Below are positions 26,651 through 35,608 of a stretch of DNA of 64,000 bases, piece by piece; position 1 is the stretch's first letter, and every line of letters starts with the position of its first letter. The stretch lies in NCBI RefSeq assembly GCF_018131015.1, contig NZ_JAFCJJ010000016.1:62001-126000 (forward strand), in the 5' to 3' direction. A program made the position numbers and the translations under genes. The notes below the pieces were generated by a model. It was not told the DNA's origin, did not search any database, and saw only the letters and a list, made by a program, of their open reading frames with translations. Origin of the DNA: Bradyrhizobium diazoefficiens. GTDB lineage: Bacteria; Pseudomonadota; Alphaproteobacteria; Rhizobiales; Xanthobacteraceae.

Positions 26651-27889
26651 CTATGTTGCGGCCGCCGGCCCCGTTGCGCGCACCGAGGCCGCGAGGAAAG
26701 CGAGGCGGATGCCAAGCAGGACGATTGCGGTCGCGAGCGAAGCGATGCCGATCCCGACCAGCCCGAACACGACCACGCCAAGGACGCAGGAGGCGATCGA
26801 CAGGACGACGCCAAAAATGTTGATCGTGGCGTAGGAGCGGTCGCGGCCGGTGCTGGTGATGCCGACATTGGCGAGATCCGAGCACGACCGCAGCACGGAG
26901 GTGGCCAGCATCAGCAGGAACAGGCCCCGGTGCTCGGCAAGGCTGGTCATGGCGAGGTAGCGCAGCAGCACCTCGCCGAACAGGAAGATCATCACCGCAA
27001 GACCGACCGACAGGCCGATGGTCTTTGCGAACTGGCGGCGAAGCTCGTGCCGCCACGCGCTGTGGTCGCCGAGGGGAAACGATTTGACGAGGGCGGGCAG
27101 CGCGATCTGCACCACCGTGGTTGCAACCAGCGTTTGCAGTGCGTTGGTCAGCGACCAGAAGAAGGTGTAGATGCCGGTCGCGGTCAGGCCCAGGAAGTAG
27201 CTGACGATGTAGCGGTCGGCATACATGAACCCGACGATGCCAAGGTCGCTCAGATAGATGTACCAGGAGCGGCGCAGTCGCGCGCGGATCCATGCGAAGT
27301 CGATGGTCCGGCGCAGCGACTTCCGGATGTGCCAGTGCCTGCCGATGAAGAACAGGATGCCGAGGGCGCAGACGTCGGCGACGATCCAGGCCTCGAGGAT
27401 GATCTCGACGGTCTGGAACTTCGGCAGCAGGAAGCCGAGCGCAACGATCGGTGGAATCCAGACCGCGGATCGTATGAACACGAGCATGTTGGCCTGGTTG
27501 GACAGTTCGAGCCCGATCAGCGGCAGATGCAGGTCGAGCGCGTAGGTTTCCAGCCAGACCAGGATGGCGATGATCACGTGCAGCCTGGTGATCTCGAAGC
27601 CGCCGGCGAATGCCGTCACGATCGCAGCGAGCGTGAGCAGCGCGAGCGAGATGGTGGTGACGAGCAGCCGGTCCTTGACGAGGGGGACGGCGTCGGCGGG
27701 ACGCCGGCCGACGACCTCACGCGCGACGAAGTAGTTCAGGCCCCAGCCGATCAGCGCCGGCACGAGGCCGGTGATGCCGACGGTGAGGCCGTAGACGCCG
27801 GTCGCCTCGAATCCGAGAAACTTGGCAATGTAGAGGGCCAGCAGGAACCTGAGACCCAGTGTCGAGCTTCGCAGAATAAGGTTCGTCAT
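26651..27889 (-). CDS. Lipopolysaccharide/oligosaccharide flippase (Wzx-like)
   Basis: 412 residues with about twelve membrane segments. The opening MTNLILRSSTLGLRFLLALYIAKFLGFEATGVYGL and the YLSDLGIVGFMYADRYIVSYFLGLTATGIYTFFWSL region match polysaccharide_synt/MVF-type Wzx exporters. It would flip the lipid-linked EPS repeat unit across the inner membrane. Ends 41 bp before the start of the hexapeptide acyltransferase on the same strand. Confidence 0.88.
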   Translation of the reverse strand: MTNLILRSSTLGLRFLLALYIAKFLGFEATGVYGLTVGITGLVPALIGWGLNYFVAREVVGRRPADAVPLVKDRLLVTTISLALLTLAAIVTAFAGGFEITRLHVIIAILVWLETYALDLHLPLIGLELSNQANMLVFIRSAVWIPPIVALGFLLPKFQTVEIILEAWIVADVCALGILFFIGRHWHIRKSLRRTIDFAWIRARLRRSWYIYLSDLGIVGFMYADRYIVSYFLGLTATGIYTFFWSLTNALQTLVATTVVQIALPALVKSFPLGDHSAWRHELRRQFAKTIGLSVGLAVMIFLFGEVLLRYLAMTSLAEHRGLFLLMLATSVLRSCSDLANVGITSTGRDRSYATINIFGVVLSIASCVLGVVVFGLVGIGIASLATAIVLLGIRLAFLAASVRATGPAAAT

Positions 27890-27985
27890 TCTGAGGCATC
27901 ACCTCGGTAGAGCACGCTCGACGTCACGCTAAACCCGGCATCGCGGTTCCGCATCCCGGTGCGGGACGGCCAGCGTGCGCGCCGG

Positions 27986-29143
27986 TCAGGCCTTGATCGA
28001 TCCGCCGCGGACCCAGTTGGCGCTGTGCTCGCGGGTGGCCGCCTCGACCGTCTCGCGAAAGCGCTGCGAGAACAGCTCGCGGGAAAATTTCAATGCATTT
28101 TGTCTGCAATCATCCGCGGTGATGGCCGGTGACAGCGTTTCGAACTCATCAATGGCATCCTTCAGCGACTGCGTCGTCTGCTCGCGGAAGTGGACGCCCG
28201 TTCGCCCCGGACCGCAGTCGCCGCGCACCGTCTCCAGCGAGCCGCCGCGGCCATAGGCGATGACGGGCGTACCGCAGGCCTGCGCCTCGACCGGGATGAT
28301 GCCGAAATCCTCCTCGGCCGCGAAGATGAAGGCGCGCGCGCGCTGCATGTGCTCGAGCAGCACGTTCTTGGGCTGATATCCCATGATCGTGACGTTCGGT
28401 CCCGCGGCCGCGCGGGCGGTGGCGAGCTCCGGCCCGTCGCCGATCACGACCAGCTTCTTGTCGGGCATGCCGGCGAAGGCCTGGACGATCAGCGGAATGC
28501 GCTTGTAGGGCACCATGCGCGATGCGGTCAGATAGAAGTCCGCGCGCTCGCCTGGCCCCGGCTTGAAATATTCGGTGTCGACCGGCGGATAGATCACGTC
28601 CGACTTGCGGCCATACGTCTTGAAGATGCGGCGCGCGACGAACTGCGAGTTGGCGACGAAGGTGTCAACGCCGTGCGCCGTGCGCACGTCCCACATCCGG
28701 ATATAGTGCAGGATGGTCCGGGCGATGATGCTCCTGAGGCCGGAGTCGAGCCGGCTCTCGCGCAGATATTCGGCCTGCAGATCCCAGGCGAAACGCACCG
28801 GGCTGTGCACGTAGGAGACGTGAAGCTGGTTCGGTCCGGTGATGACGCCCTTCGCCGCGGCATAGGAGGACGAGATCACGAGATCGTATTCCGACAGGTC
28901 GAACTGCTCGATCGCGATCGGGAAGAAGGCGAGATAGCTGCGATACTTGGTCCTGGAGAACGGCAGCTTCTGCACGAAGCTCGTGCGCGGAACGAGGCCG
29001 GACAGGAATTCCCTGCGATCCTCCGGCAGATGACAGACCAGCGTGAACAGGTCGGCGTCGGGGAAGAGCTTGATGATCTCGCGAAGAACCTGCTCGGCGC
29101 CTCCTTGCACCATCAGCCAGTCGTGTACGATCGCAACTCTCAT
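27986..29143 (-). CDS. Glycosyltransferase family 4 protein (mannosyltransferase-like)
   Basis: 385 residues from ATG 29143; the frame runs upstream to 29335, but MRVAIVHDWLMVQGGAEQVLREI is the usual opening of this subfamily. HVSYVHSPVRFAWDL, FVANSQFVARRI, YPPVDTEYF, TASRMVPYKRIPLIVQAF and FIFAAEEDFGIIPVEAQACGTPVIAYGRGGSLET mark a GT4 of the GDP-mannose-using type found with Wzx/Wzy clusters. The assignment to mannose is an inference from subfamily resemblance. Follows no close partner upstream (218-bp gap to the Wza-like gene). Confidence 0.9.
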   Translation of the reverse strand: MRVAIVHDWLMVQGGAEQVLREIIKLFPDADLFTLVCHLPEDRREFLSGLVPRTSFVQKLPFSRTKYRSYLAFFPIAIEQFDLSEYDLVISSSYAAAKGVITGPNQLHVSYVHSPVRFAWDLQAEYLRESRLDSGLRSIIARTILHYIRMWDVRTAHGVDTFVANSQFVARRIFKTYGRKSDVIYPPVDTEYFKPGPGERADFYLTASRMVPYKRIPLIVQAFAGMPDKKLVVIGDGPELATARAAAGPNVTIMGYQPKNVLLEHMQRARAFIFAAEEDFGIIPVEAQACGTPVIAYGRGGSLETVRGDCGPGRTGVHFREQTTQSLKDAIDEFETLSPAITADDCRQNALKFSRELFSQRFRETVEAATREHSANWVRGGSIKA

Positions 29144-29361
29144 GCTAAGCGCTGATTTCTTCCGAGCCAGAATTGCGGATCGCGTTGGAACCTGATGCAT
29201 GCTGCAACTGGTTATCAACCGCCATGTCGCAAGTGTCAACGTGCTGCGGCGCGAAGCACGTGTGCGACGCTCTGAAGGTTCGATTGCGCAAATTTCTGAC
29301 ACGCCAGCGACACGTTTGCGTGCAACGGATGTCACGCCTGCATTTCAGGCAGGCGCGATCG

Positions 29362-30567
29362 TTATCGCAGTGAATTGATGTTCACAGCGGTATTGGTCGC
29401 GGAGTTCGTCAGGTTCAGGAATTTGAGAATTTCCGTCGAGGGCGATTCCGAGACGACGAGCTGGTCGTGGTCGCGAACCTGGAATGAATCGGCGAAGAAC
29501 AGGCCGTCGGGCTTGCTCCAGTCGAACCAGTAGACCGTCGGGACGACGTCGCCCGGAAACGCCGCGGTGTCGAAGCCCGAGGAATCGAGCAGGCGGCGCG
29601 GCTCGAAGCGGAAGACGTAGACGGCCTGGAGATTGGCGCGCTGCGGATCGAGGCCGCCTGACTTCGCCATCGCCTCGGCGAGCGTCATGGTGTCGTTCTC
29701 GAAGGTGAAGCGGCGGTTGTTGGTGCCGCCGATCGAGCCGGGCGACGGCGTCGAGCCGAACGTCATGAACACGCGCGGTTCGCGCGACAGGTAGACGACG
29801 TCTCCCGGTGCGAGTTGCACGTCGTCGTTTGGCTTGCGCACCAGGCTGCTCATCGATTCCGTCAGCACCTGGGTGCCGCGCTTGACGGTCACCTTGGTCT
29901 CGTACGACGGATATTTCGGTCCGCCGGCGCGCGCGATCGCGCCCGTCACGCGGATGCCGCCGGGATCGACCGGGAAACGCACCGGCGAGTTGGCCTCGCC
30001 GAGCACGCTGATCTGGTTGCCGCGCTGCTCGGCGACGGCGACGACGACCTGGGGATCGATGGCGCGGTTCTTGATCCGCTCGCGAATGATGTCCGACACC
30101 GCGCGCGGGGTCAGGCCCGCGACCTTGACCGAGCCGGCATAGGGGATCGTGATGTTGCCGGACTGGTCGACCTGCTGCTTCGGAATGTCGACGAAGTTTC
30201 CGGGCCGAACGCTTGCTTCCTTCGGAATGAAGAGGCCGCCGGACTGCGCCTCGTAGACGGTGACCTGGACCATGTCGCCGACGGCGATCGTGACATCCTT
30301 GTAGTTGCCGCCGCGCAGCTTGGCGAAACTGCCGCCATACTGGTCCGTCACGCCGTTGGCCAAACTCATCACGCCTGGATTGATCGGCACGAGCACGTAC
30401 GGAACGCGCTCGGAGGGCGCAGTCCTCACCGCAGCGCTGCCACCGACCGAGATCGCATTCGGCGCGTCTTGCGGGATGAAGCCGCAACCCGCCGTGCACA
30501 GCGAGAGCGCCGCGGTCGTAGCGAAAAGCAGCGGGCGCGAATTGACGGGAGGGAAACGCAAAGGCAT
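29362..30567 (-). CDS. Wza-type outer-membrane polysaccharide export lipoprotein
   Basis: 401 residues from ATG 30567. Lipoprotein signal with lipobox LCTAGC (lipidated Cys28). Poly_export domain with AVGDMVQVTVYEAQSG, then SLBB-type repeats: VRPGNFVDIP..GNITIPYAGSVKVAGLT and, later, GPKYPSYETKVTVKRGTQVL and QLAPGDVVYLSR. Larger C-terminal region than E. coli Wza, as in rhizobial ExoF/GumB-like exporters. It forms the outer-membrane exit for the EPS together with the Wzc-like protein at 14022. Confidence 0.92.
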   Translation of the reverse strand: MPLRFPPVNSRPLLFATTAALSLCTAGCGFIPQDAPNAISVGGSAAVRTAPSERVPYVLVPINPGVMSLANGVTDQYGGSFAKLRGGNYKDVTIAVGDMVQVTVYEAQSGGLFIPKEASVRPGNFVDIPKQQVDQSGNITIPYAGSVKVAGLTPRAVSDIIRERIKNRAIDPQVVVAVAEQRGNQISVLGEANSPVRFPVDPGGIRVTGAIARAGGPKYPSYETKVTVKRGTQVLTESMSSLVRKPNDDVQLAPGDVVYLSREPRVFMTFGSTPSPGSIGGTNNRRFTFENDTMTLAEAMAKSGGLDPQRANLQAVYVFRFEPRRLLDSSGFDTAAFPGDVVPTVYWFDWSKPDGLFFADSFQVRDHDQLVVSESPSTEILKFLNLTNSATNTAVNINSLR

Positions 30568-30701
30568 CACTCAATCGTTGCTACACAAACGTACTAAAGA
30601 GATACCAGCAGCAAATGTGCGTATCTATGGCGCAATCGCGACAGGGGGATGTTCTCGGAACCTTGTGGCGATTCAGCAACAAAAAATTCAACTATGTTAA
30701 T

Positions 30702-31811
30702 TCAGCGTGCCGTGTTTTTCATCGTCGTGACATAAACATCGGCAAGAGCTGCATGCGTTTTCTCGATCGAGAAGAATTCGACGAAACGCGCGGAGCCTTT
30801 CGCGCCCATTTTCGTCAGATCAAGTTCCATTGCCTTCTCGATGCCGTCTTTCAGCGCCTTCGCACTGATGGGCTCGCAGATGATGCCGGTGACGCCGTCC
30901 TCCACGATTTCGGGCAACGCACCGGCGCGAAAAGCGACAATCGCCTTTTTTGCGCGCATCGCCTCCAGCGCAACGAAGCCGAACGCTTCCCAGCGCGACG
31001 GAATCACGGTGAGGTCTGCGAGGTCGAGTTGCAGTTCGATCTCCTTGCGGTCGAGCCAGCCGAGCATCCTGACATTGCCGGGAAGCTGAATTCTTTCCCG
31101 CGAATTGACGACCGGTGATCCGATCATGCGGATGTCTGCCCGCTCCTTCAGCATTTCTGCTGCCTCGATGAGCAGGTCGAAGCCCTTCTGCCGGTCAAGT
31201 CGCCCGACGAACAGCACCTTCAGCCTGTCGGACTCCCAGTTCGAACGCGATGGCGAGGCTTTTTTGCGCACCGTCGAAAGGCCGTTGACGACGAGGCTGA
31301 GGCGATCGTCGGCGATTCCGGCGCGCTGGGCCGCGCGGTATTCGTCGTTCGAGACGCAGATGATGCGATCCGTCCGCAGCGCCAGCAGGCGCTCGAACAG
31401 GCTGGTGGCGACGCTGCTGATGCGGGACGCTTCGCGCGAAAATGCCCAGCCGTGCGGGCAATAGACGATCTTCGGCCGCGACGGCATCAGGATCAGGATC
31501 GGGCGCAGGACGAGGCCGGCGAAGGTGGAGTGGATGTGGACGATGTCGGGCTTCAGGCGGCGCACTTCCGCGACGGTCTGCCGCGCCAGGCGAAACAGGC
31601 TCGCGAAGTTTCTGCCGGTGCGCTTGAATTGCGAGATGTACTGATCGTCGATCTCGACGAGTTCGCTGCGGTGGACGGCCGGAACGACGTAGTGAACCTG
31701 CCTGAATGTCGTGCGCTGGAGCACGTGGAGTTCATTGAAGTAGGTTGCGATACCGCCACGGATCGTCTCGGCAGCGTGCAATATCGTCAATGGTAACTGC
31801 GTTTCCGCCAT
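30702..31811 (-). CDS. Glycosyltransferase family 4 protein
   Basis: 369 residues from ATG 31811 (an in-frame TTG at 31817 is also possible). LTILHAAETIRGGIATYFNEL opens the acceptor domain; PDIVHIHSTFAGLVLRP, VYCPHGWAFSRE and CVSNDEYRAAQRAGI follow; VLFVGRLDRQKGFDLLIEAAE and VIPSRWEAFGFVALEAMRAKKAIVAF form the donor site. This is the WcaI/Cap-type GT4 group. Read leftward 134 bp upstream (in the direction of reading) of the Wza-like gene. Confidence 0.9.
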   Translation of the reverse strand: MAETQLPLTILHAAETIRGGIATYFNELHVLQRTTFRQVHYVVPAVHRSELVEIDDQYISQFKRTGRNFASLFRLARQTVAEVRRLKPDIVHIHSTFAGLVLRPILILMPSRPKIVYCPHGWAFSREASRISSVATSLFERLLALRTDRIICVSNDEYRAAQRAGIADDRLSLVVNGLSTVRKKASPSRSNWESDRLKVLFVGRLDRQKGFDLLIEAAEMLKERADIRMIGSPVVNSRERIQLPGNVRMLGWLDRKEIELQLDLADLTVIPSRWEAFGFVALEAMRAKKAIVAFRAGALPEIVEDGVTGIICEPISAKALKDGIEKAMELDLTKMGAKGSARFVEFFSIEKTHAALADVYVTTMKNTAR

Positions 31812-32453
31812 GGTCAAAAATTAATGCGGTTTCGAACGACGGTGAGTCAATCGACGGGCCTTAAAAAAATTCGCGGCGGGCACACGGAATAAGCGTCTTG
31901 GGGTCACTTTTTCGCCGCGAGCAATCGACATAGAGGGCAAGAGGTGTGGCTGAAGGGTGGCCGACGGCCTGTGGGAGCCGGGATCGAGCCTGCGAGGGGC
32001 CCAGGTCTCGTCCGATCTAATGGATCGGAGTCCATGCCGACTTCATCGCCGTCTCACGCCGCGCGCAAAATGCTCCGCTCCGGAATGTTGCCGACCGTGG
32101 TCGTGGCCCGGCGGGTCGAGGCGTGGATCTGTATGCGTGGATCGGACTGATCAACTCTCTGCTCCGAAGCCCGGCTCGATTGTTGCTGCAGCCGGCGATC
32201 GCGGGATTGATGGCTACAGATTGCCATTAAGCGTTGAATTCCAGGAGGCGTAAGCCGCTGCCTTGCGACCGTCTCGGCCTTCTCGCATGTTTGTTCCTCG
32301 AATGGAAGCATCAGTGCACGGCCCCACTTGCATGGATTTGCAATTCTGCGCGAGTTGGTGTGACCATATCGAGGAGCGGCGCGGACGAAACGCGGGCATG
32401 ATTTCGTCCCGAATTGGAAATTGCCTCTCCGTCGCACTTGGAGTCGAGACAGC
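31812..32453. other. Intergenic, about 640 bp, no gene recognised
   Basis: Lies between the divergently read glycosyltransferase and aldose-epimerase genes. Several short overlapping frames exist on both strands, none with a convincing start or protein. A small inverted repeat CCGATC-taatg-GATCGG lies near 32013-32029. The stretch around 31980 loosely recalls a tRNA T-arm, but no cloverleaf forms. Confidence 0.5.
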
Positions 32454-33341
32454 ATGACCGACGACACCTGCACGATCCGGAGCGGCGGCCTTACCGCGAC
32501 CGTCAACGCACATGGCGCCGAGCTGTGCTCGCTGAGGAATGGAGCCGGCGTCGAATTCGTGTGGCAGGCGGGGCCGGCCTGGCCGCGTCACGCGCCGCTT
32601 CTGTTTCCGATCGTCGGCCGCCTTGCCAACGACGAGTTGCGGCACCGGGGCAGGACGTACCGCATGACCCAGCATGGCTTTGCACGCGACAGCCGGTTTG
32701 CCTGGGTGGAGCGCGGCGGAGATCGCTGCACGCTGGCGCTCGATGACAGCGCGGCGACGCGTGCGCTCTATCCGTTCGCCTTCCGCCTGGTCGCGAGCTA
32801 CACGCTCGACGAAGCCGGCCTCGACGTTGCGCTGACCATCGTCAATACCGGCGCGGAGAATTTGCCGGCCTCGCTCGGCGGTCATCCCGCCTTCAACTGG
32901 CCGCTGTCGCCCGGTGGGTCCAAGCAGGATTACGCGTTGACCTTCGCCAGCGAGGAAACGTCCCCCGTCCGCCGCCTCGATGGCGGACTGCTGCGCGCGG
33001 CGGCGGAGCCGAGTCCGGTCGCCGGCACGGTGCTTCCCTTGTCCGAGTCCCTGTTCGCCGAGGACGCCGTCATCTTCACTGCGTCCAACAGCAACTCGGT
33101 TCGCTATGCCGCCGGGCAGGGCGCATCGGGCGGGCCCTGGCTCGAATTATCCTGGCGCGGCTTTCGCGAGCTCGGCATCTGGTCGAAACCGTCGGGCGCG
33201 GCGTTCCTCTGCATCGAGCCGTGGCGCGGCTATGCGAGTCCCGCCGGCTTCGACGGCGAATTCAGCGACAAGCCGGGCCTGATGCACGTCGCCCCCGGCG
33301 CACATGAGCAGCTGTCCTACCGGATCAAGATCGGATCGTAA
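32454..33341 (+). CDS. Aldose 1-epimerase family protein (LacX/YeaD-like)
   Basis: 295 residues from ATG 32454, with GGAG ten bases upstream. TVNAHGAELCSLRN, WPRHAPLLFPIVGRL, RMTQHGFARDSRFAW and LGGHPAFNWPL are the conserved blocks of the mutarotase-like LacX subgroup; the His in QHGFARD and Glu near CIEPWRG are the probable catalytic pair. It interconverts sugar anomers in the cytosol. Placed inside the EPS island edge, so it may serve sugar supply. Its stop nearly touches that of the convergent acyltransferase (one base between). Confidence 0.87.
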   Translation: MTDDTCTIRSGGLTATVNAHGAELCSLRNGAGVEFVWQAGPAWPRHAPLLFPIVGRLANDELRHRGRTYRMTQHGFARDSRFAWVERGGDRCTLALDDSAATRALYPFAFRLVASYTLDEAGLDVALTIVNTGAENLPASLGGHPAFNWPLSPGGSKQDYALTFASEETSPVRRLDGGLLRAAAEPSPVAGTVLPLSESLFAEDAVIFTASNSNSVRYAAGQGASGGPWLELSWRGFRELGIWSKPSGAAFLCIEPWRGYASPAGFDGEFSDKPGLMHVAPGAHEQLSYRIKIGS

Positions 33342-33342
33342 T

Positions 33343-34506
33343 TCAGGCGCCGGCGCCGCGGCCCACGGCAATGTTTGCGTCGAGGCGCGGCGCTGCCTTG
33401 GTCACCGGGGCCGTCAGGCGGTGGGCTAGATCCTGCGCGCGCCGCTCGACGAGATGCCATGTCGCGCGCGCGACGAGATAGGCGAGCCCCGCGGTGACAA
33501 CGTAAGCCAGCAGCAGCGAGACCAGCCCGTCCGCGAGCGGCCAGATCCGGTGCAGGCCGGCGATGACGGCGAAATGCGACAGGTACATCGAATAGGAGTT
33601 GCGGCCGAGCGCTTCCAGCGGCTGCAGGCGGATCGCAAAGCGGATGCAGAACACCACGCCGGCGCCGAGCACGAGGTTGATCAGAAGATAGTTGAACTCG
33701 TGCGAGCCGGTGGCGCGGTCGGCGGCGAAGGACAGTGCGACGAAGACGGCGTAGATCGCGGCGTCCGATCTGGCAAAGCCGTCGCGCAGCGAGAAGAACA
33801 GCGCGCAGCCGACCAGGAAGATCGGAAGCTGGTTCAGGAAACTGATGTGCAGCGCGTTCCAGACGAAGGCCTCGTGACCCGCGCCGTAATAGGCCGAGAA
33901 CAGCGCAAAGGCCCACGGCTTGAACAGGCAGACATTGACGAGATGCAGCAGAATCGCGAGCGCGAGATAGAGGTGGCGGCGCGACCCGAATGCCGTGATC
34001 ACGAACGGGAAGACGAGATAGAACGTCATCTCCGCCGCGATCGACCAGTCGCCGGGCACCACGCTGTTGACGCTGTCCGGCCAGAAGCCGTGCAGGAACG
34101 TCGCGGTCAGGATCACCTGGAGCGGGCCGATGCCGTTGGGCGCGTTGTAGCTTGGCCCCGTGCCGTTGACGGCGAGATAGACCGGGATCGCGATCCAGAA
34201 CAGCGGCGCGATGCGCAGGAAGCGGCGAATGTAGAATTTTCGGATCGGGTTCGTTTCCGAGGCGCGCTGCGTCCACATCAGGCACATCGTCATCGCGCTG
34301 ACGAAGTAGAACACGTTGACGCCGACCCAGCCGCAAACGAAGGTGAAATCGACCGCGCGGATGTTCGACGGAAAGGATTGTGAGACGTGGATCGCCATCA
34401 CGCCGGCGATGGCGAGGCCGCGCAGGAAGTCGAGGCTGTGCGACCGACCGAGATGCGTTGCACCTGGCTCGGTCCGACCGGCGGCCAACCGGGCCTGCCC
34501 CTGCAT
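33343..34506 (-). CDS. Acyltransferase 3 family membrane protein, third copy
   Basis: 387 residues from ATG 34506, with GGAG nine bases upstream; the longer frame to 34617 has no good site. HSLDFLRGLAIAGVMAIHVSQS and CGWVGVNVFYFVSAMTMCL are AT3 blocks, followed by FYIRRFLRIAPLFWI and a final NSYSMYLSHFAVI. About ten membrane segments. Probable EPS or lipopolysaccharide O-acyltransferase. It marks the right end of the EPS island. Confidence 0.88.
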   Translation of the reverse strand: MQGQARLAAGRTEPGATHLGRSHSLDFLRGLAIAGVMAIHVSQSFPSNIRAVDFTFVCGWVGVNVFYFVSAMTMCLMWTQRASETNPIRKFYIRRFLRIAPLFWIAIPVYLAVNGTGPSYNAPNGIGPLQVILTATFLHGFWPDSVNSVVPGDWSIAAEMTFYLVFPFVITAFGSRRHLYLALAILLHLVNVCLFKPWAFALFSAYYGAGHEAFVWNALHISFLNQLPIFLVGCALFFSLRDGFARSDAAIYAVFVALSFAADRATGSHEFNYLLINLVLGAGVVFCIRFAIRLQPLEALGRNSYSMYLSHFAVIAGLHRIWPLADGLVSLLLAYVVTAGLAYLVARATWHLVERRAQDLAHRLTAPVTKAAPRLDANIAVGRGAGA

Positions 34507-34858
34507 CACACCTGCTCCGTCGCTTCGCGCATCATGCGCCTGGGATTGCGAAATCATAGGGCCGCAGACTGCGATTCCGAAGCCGAACGCTTCCTTTACG
34601 TTAACCGGCGGTTGCATCCGGTCGTGTGCGAGAAGGATCGGACAGCCAAATCATGCGCTGAACGAGAAATGTGTGACAATTCATAGTCAATCGTCGGAAA
34701 TCATGACAAATATTGTTTGGGCAGCACAACACGCCTAATACTTCGTCAGGCAATTTCGGGGGCTCGAACCAGTCGTGAATGTACGTTCACAGGGCGGCGC
34801 ATTGCGCGACGCGGTGACTTTCCAGGCCGGGCCACAGGCACACAGGATATCGGGGATC
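34507..34858. promoter_or_regulatory. Divergent intergenic region, 352 bp
   Basis: Between the leftward acyltransferase and the rightward OmpR-type regulator. The right half (34680-34760) is AT-rich, with TTGTTTGGGCAGCACAACAC-like sequence that may hold the regulator promoter. No coding feature seen. Confidence 0.4.
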
Positions 34859-35590
34859 GTGGCAGATACCTCAGTTCAGGACGTGCGGCCCGCCGCGCGC
34901 GAGCGGCTGATCGTCGTCGAAGACGATCCGGTGACGCGGACCATGCTGGTCGACTATTTCAGCGAGAACAACTTTGACGTGGTCGGCGCCGGCACCTGCG
35001 CGGAGTGCCGCCAGGCGCTGCGCGCGCGCACCGATCTCGTCTTCCTCGACCTGCAGTTGCCCGACGGCGACGGCTTCGATCTCGCCAGGGAAATCCAGGC
35101 GACCAGCAACGCGGGCATCATCTTCGTGACCCGGCGCGACACCGATGTCGACCGCATTCTCGGCCTCGAGATCGCCGGCGACCATTACGTCACCAAGCCG
35201 ATCAATTTGCGCGACCTGCTCGCGCGCGCCCGCAGCGTGCTGCGGCGGCGCTCGATCGACCGCAAGGCGGCGCGCAACCACAATTCGATCGCCTTCGGCG
35301 ACTGGATCATCGACCTGACAAGGCGCGAGCTGCTCGGCAGCGACGGCAAGCCGGTGGCGCTGACCCGCGCCGAGTTCGACCTGCTCGCCGCCCTCGTCGG
35401 CGCGGACGGCCGGCCGCTCAGCCGCGACTATCTGATCGAGGTCGTCAGCAACCGCCAGGCCGAAGTCGACATCCGCACGGTCGATGCGCTGGTGGCGCGC
35501 CTGCGCCGCAAGCTCGTCGGCAGCGGCACGCCCGTCATCGCCACCGTCACCGGCGTCGGCTACAAGCTCGCGCTCAGCGAGCGGCTCTGA
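34859..35590 (+). CDS. OmpR/PhoB-family response regulator
   Basis: 243 residues from GTG 34859 (an earlier in-frame GTG at 34775 would add 28 residues of non-conserved sequence). Receiver domain (about 14-130) with acidic pair in LIVVEDDPVTR, phospho-acceptor Asp64 in VFLDLQLPDGDG and the conserved lysine in HYVTKPI. A winged-helix DNA-binding domain follows (about 145-240) with LTRAEFDLLAALVGADGRPLSR and VDALVARLRRKL...GVGYKL. It resembles TorR/ArcA-like regulators. No histidine kinase gene is adjacent, so it is an orphan here. Confidence 0.9.
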   Translation: MADTSVQDVRPAARERLIVVEDDPVTRTMLVDYFSENNFDVVGAGTCAECRQALRARTDLVFLDLQLPDGDGFDLAREIQATSNAGIIFVTRRDTDVDRILGLEIAGDHYVTKPINLRDLLARARSVLRRRSIDRKAARNHNSIAFGDWIIDLTRRELLGSDGKPVALTRAEFDLLAALVGADGRPLSRDYLIEVVSNRQAEVDIRTVDALVARLRRKLVGSGTPVIATVTGVGYKLALSERL

Positions 35591-35608
35591 ACCACTGCGA
35601 CGCCGCGC

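Noticed and set aside
31970..32042. tRNA-like stretch (GGGATCGAGCCTGCGA recalls a reversed T-arm)
   Set aside because: The stem does not pair, the presumed anticodon loop has six bases and no acceptor stem is found.
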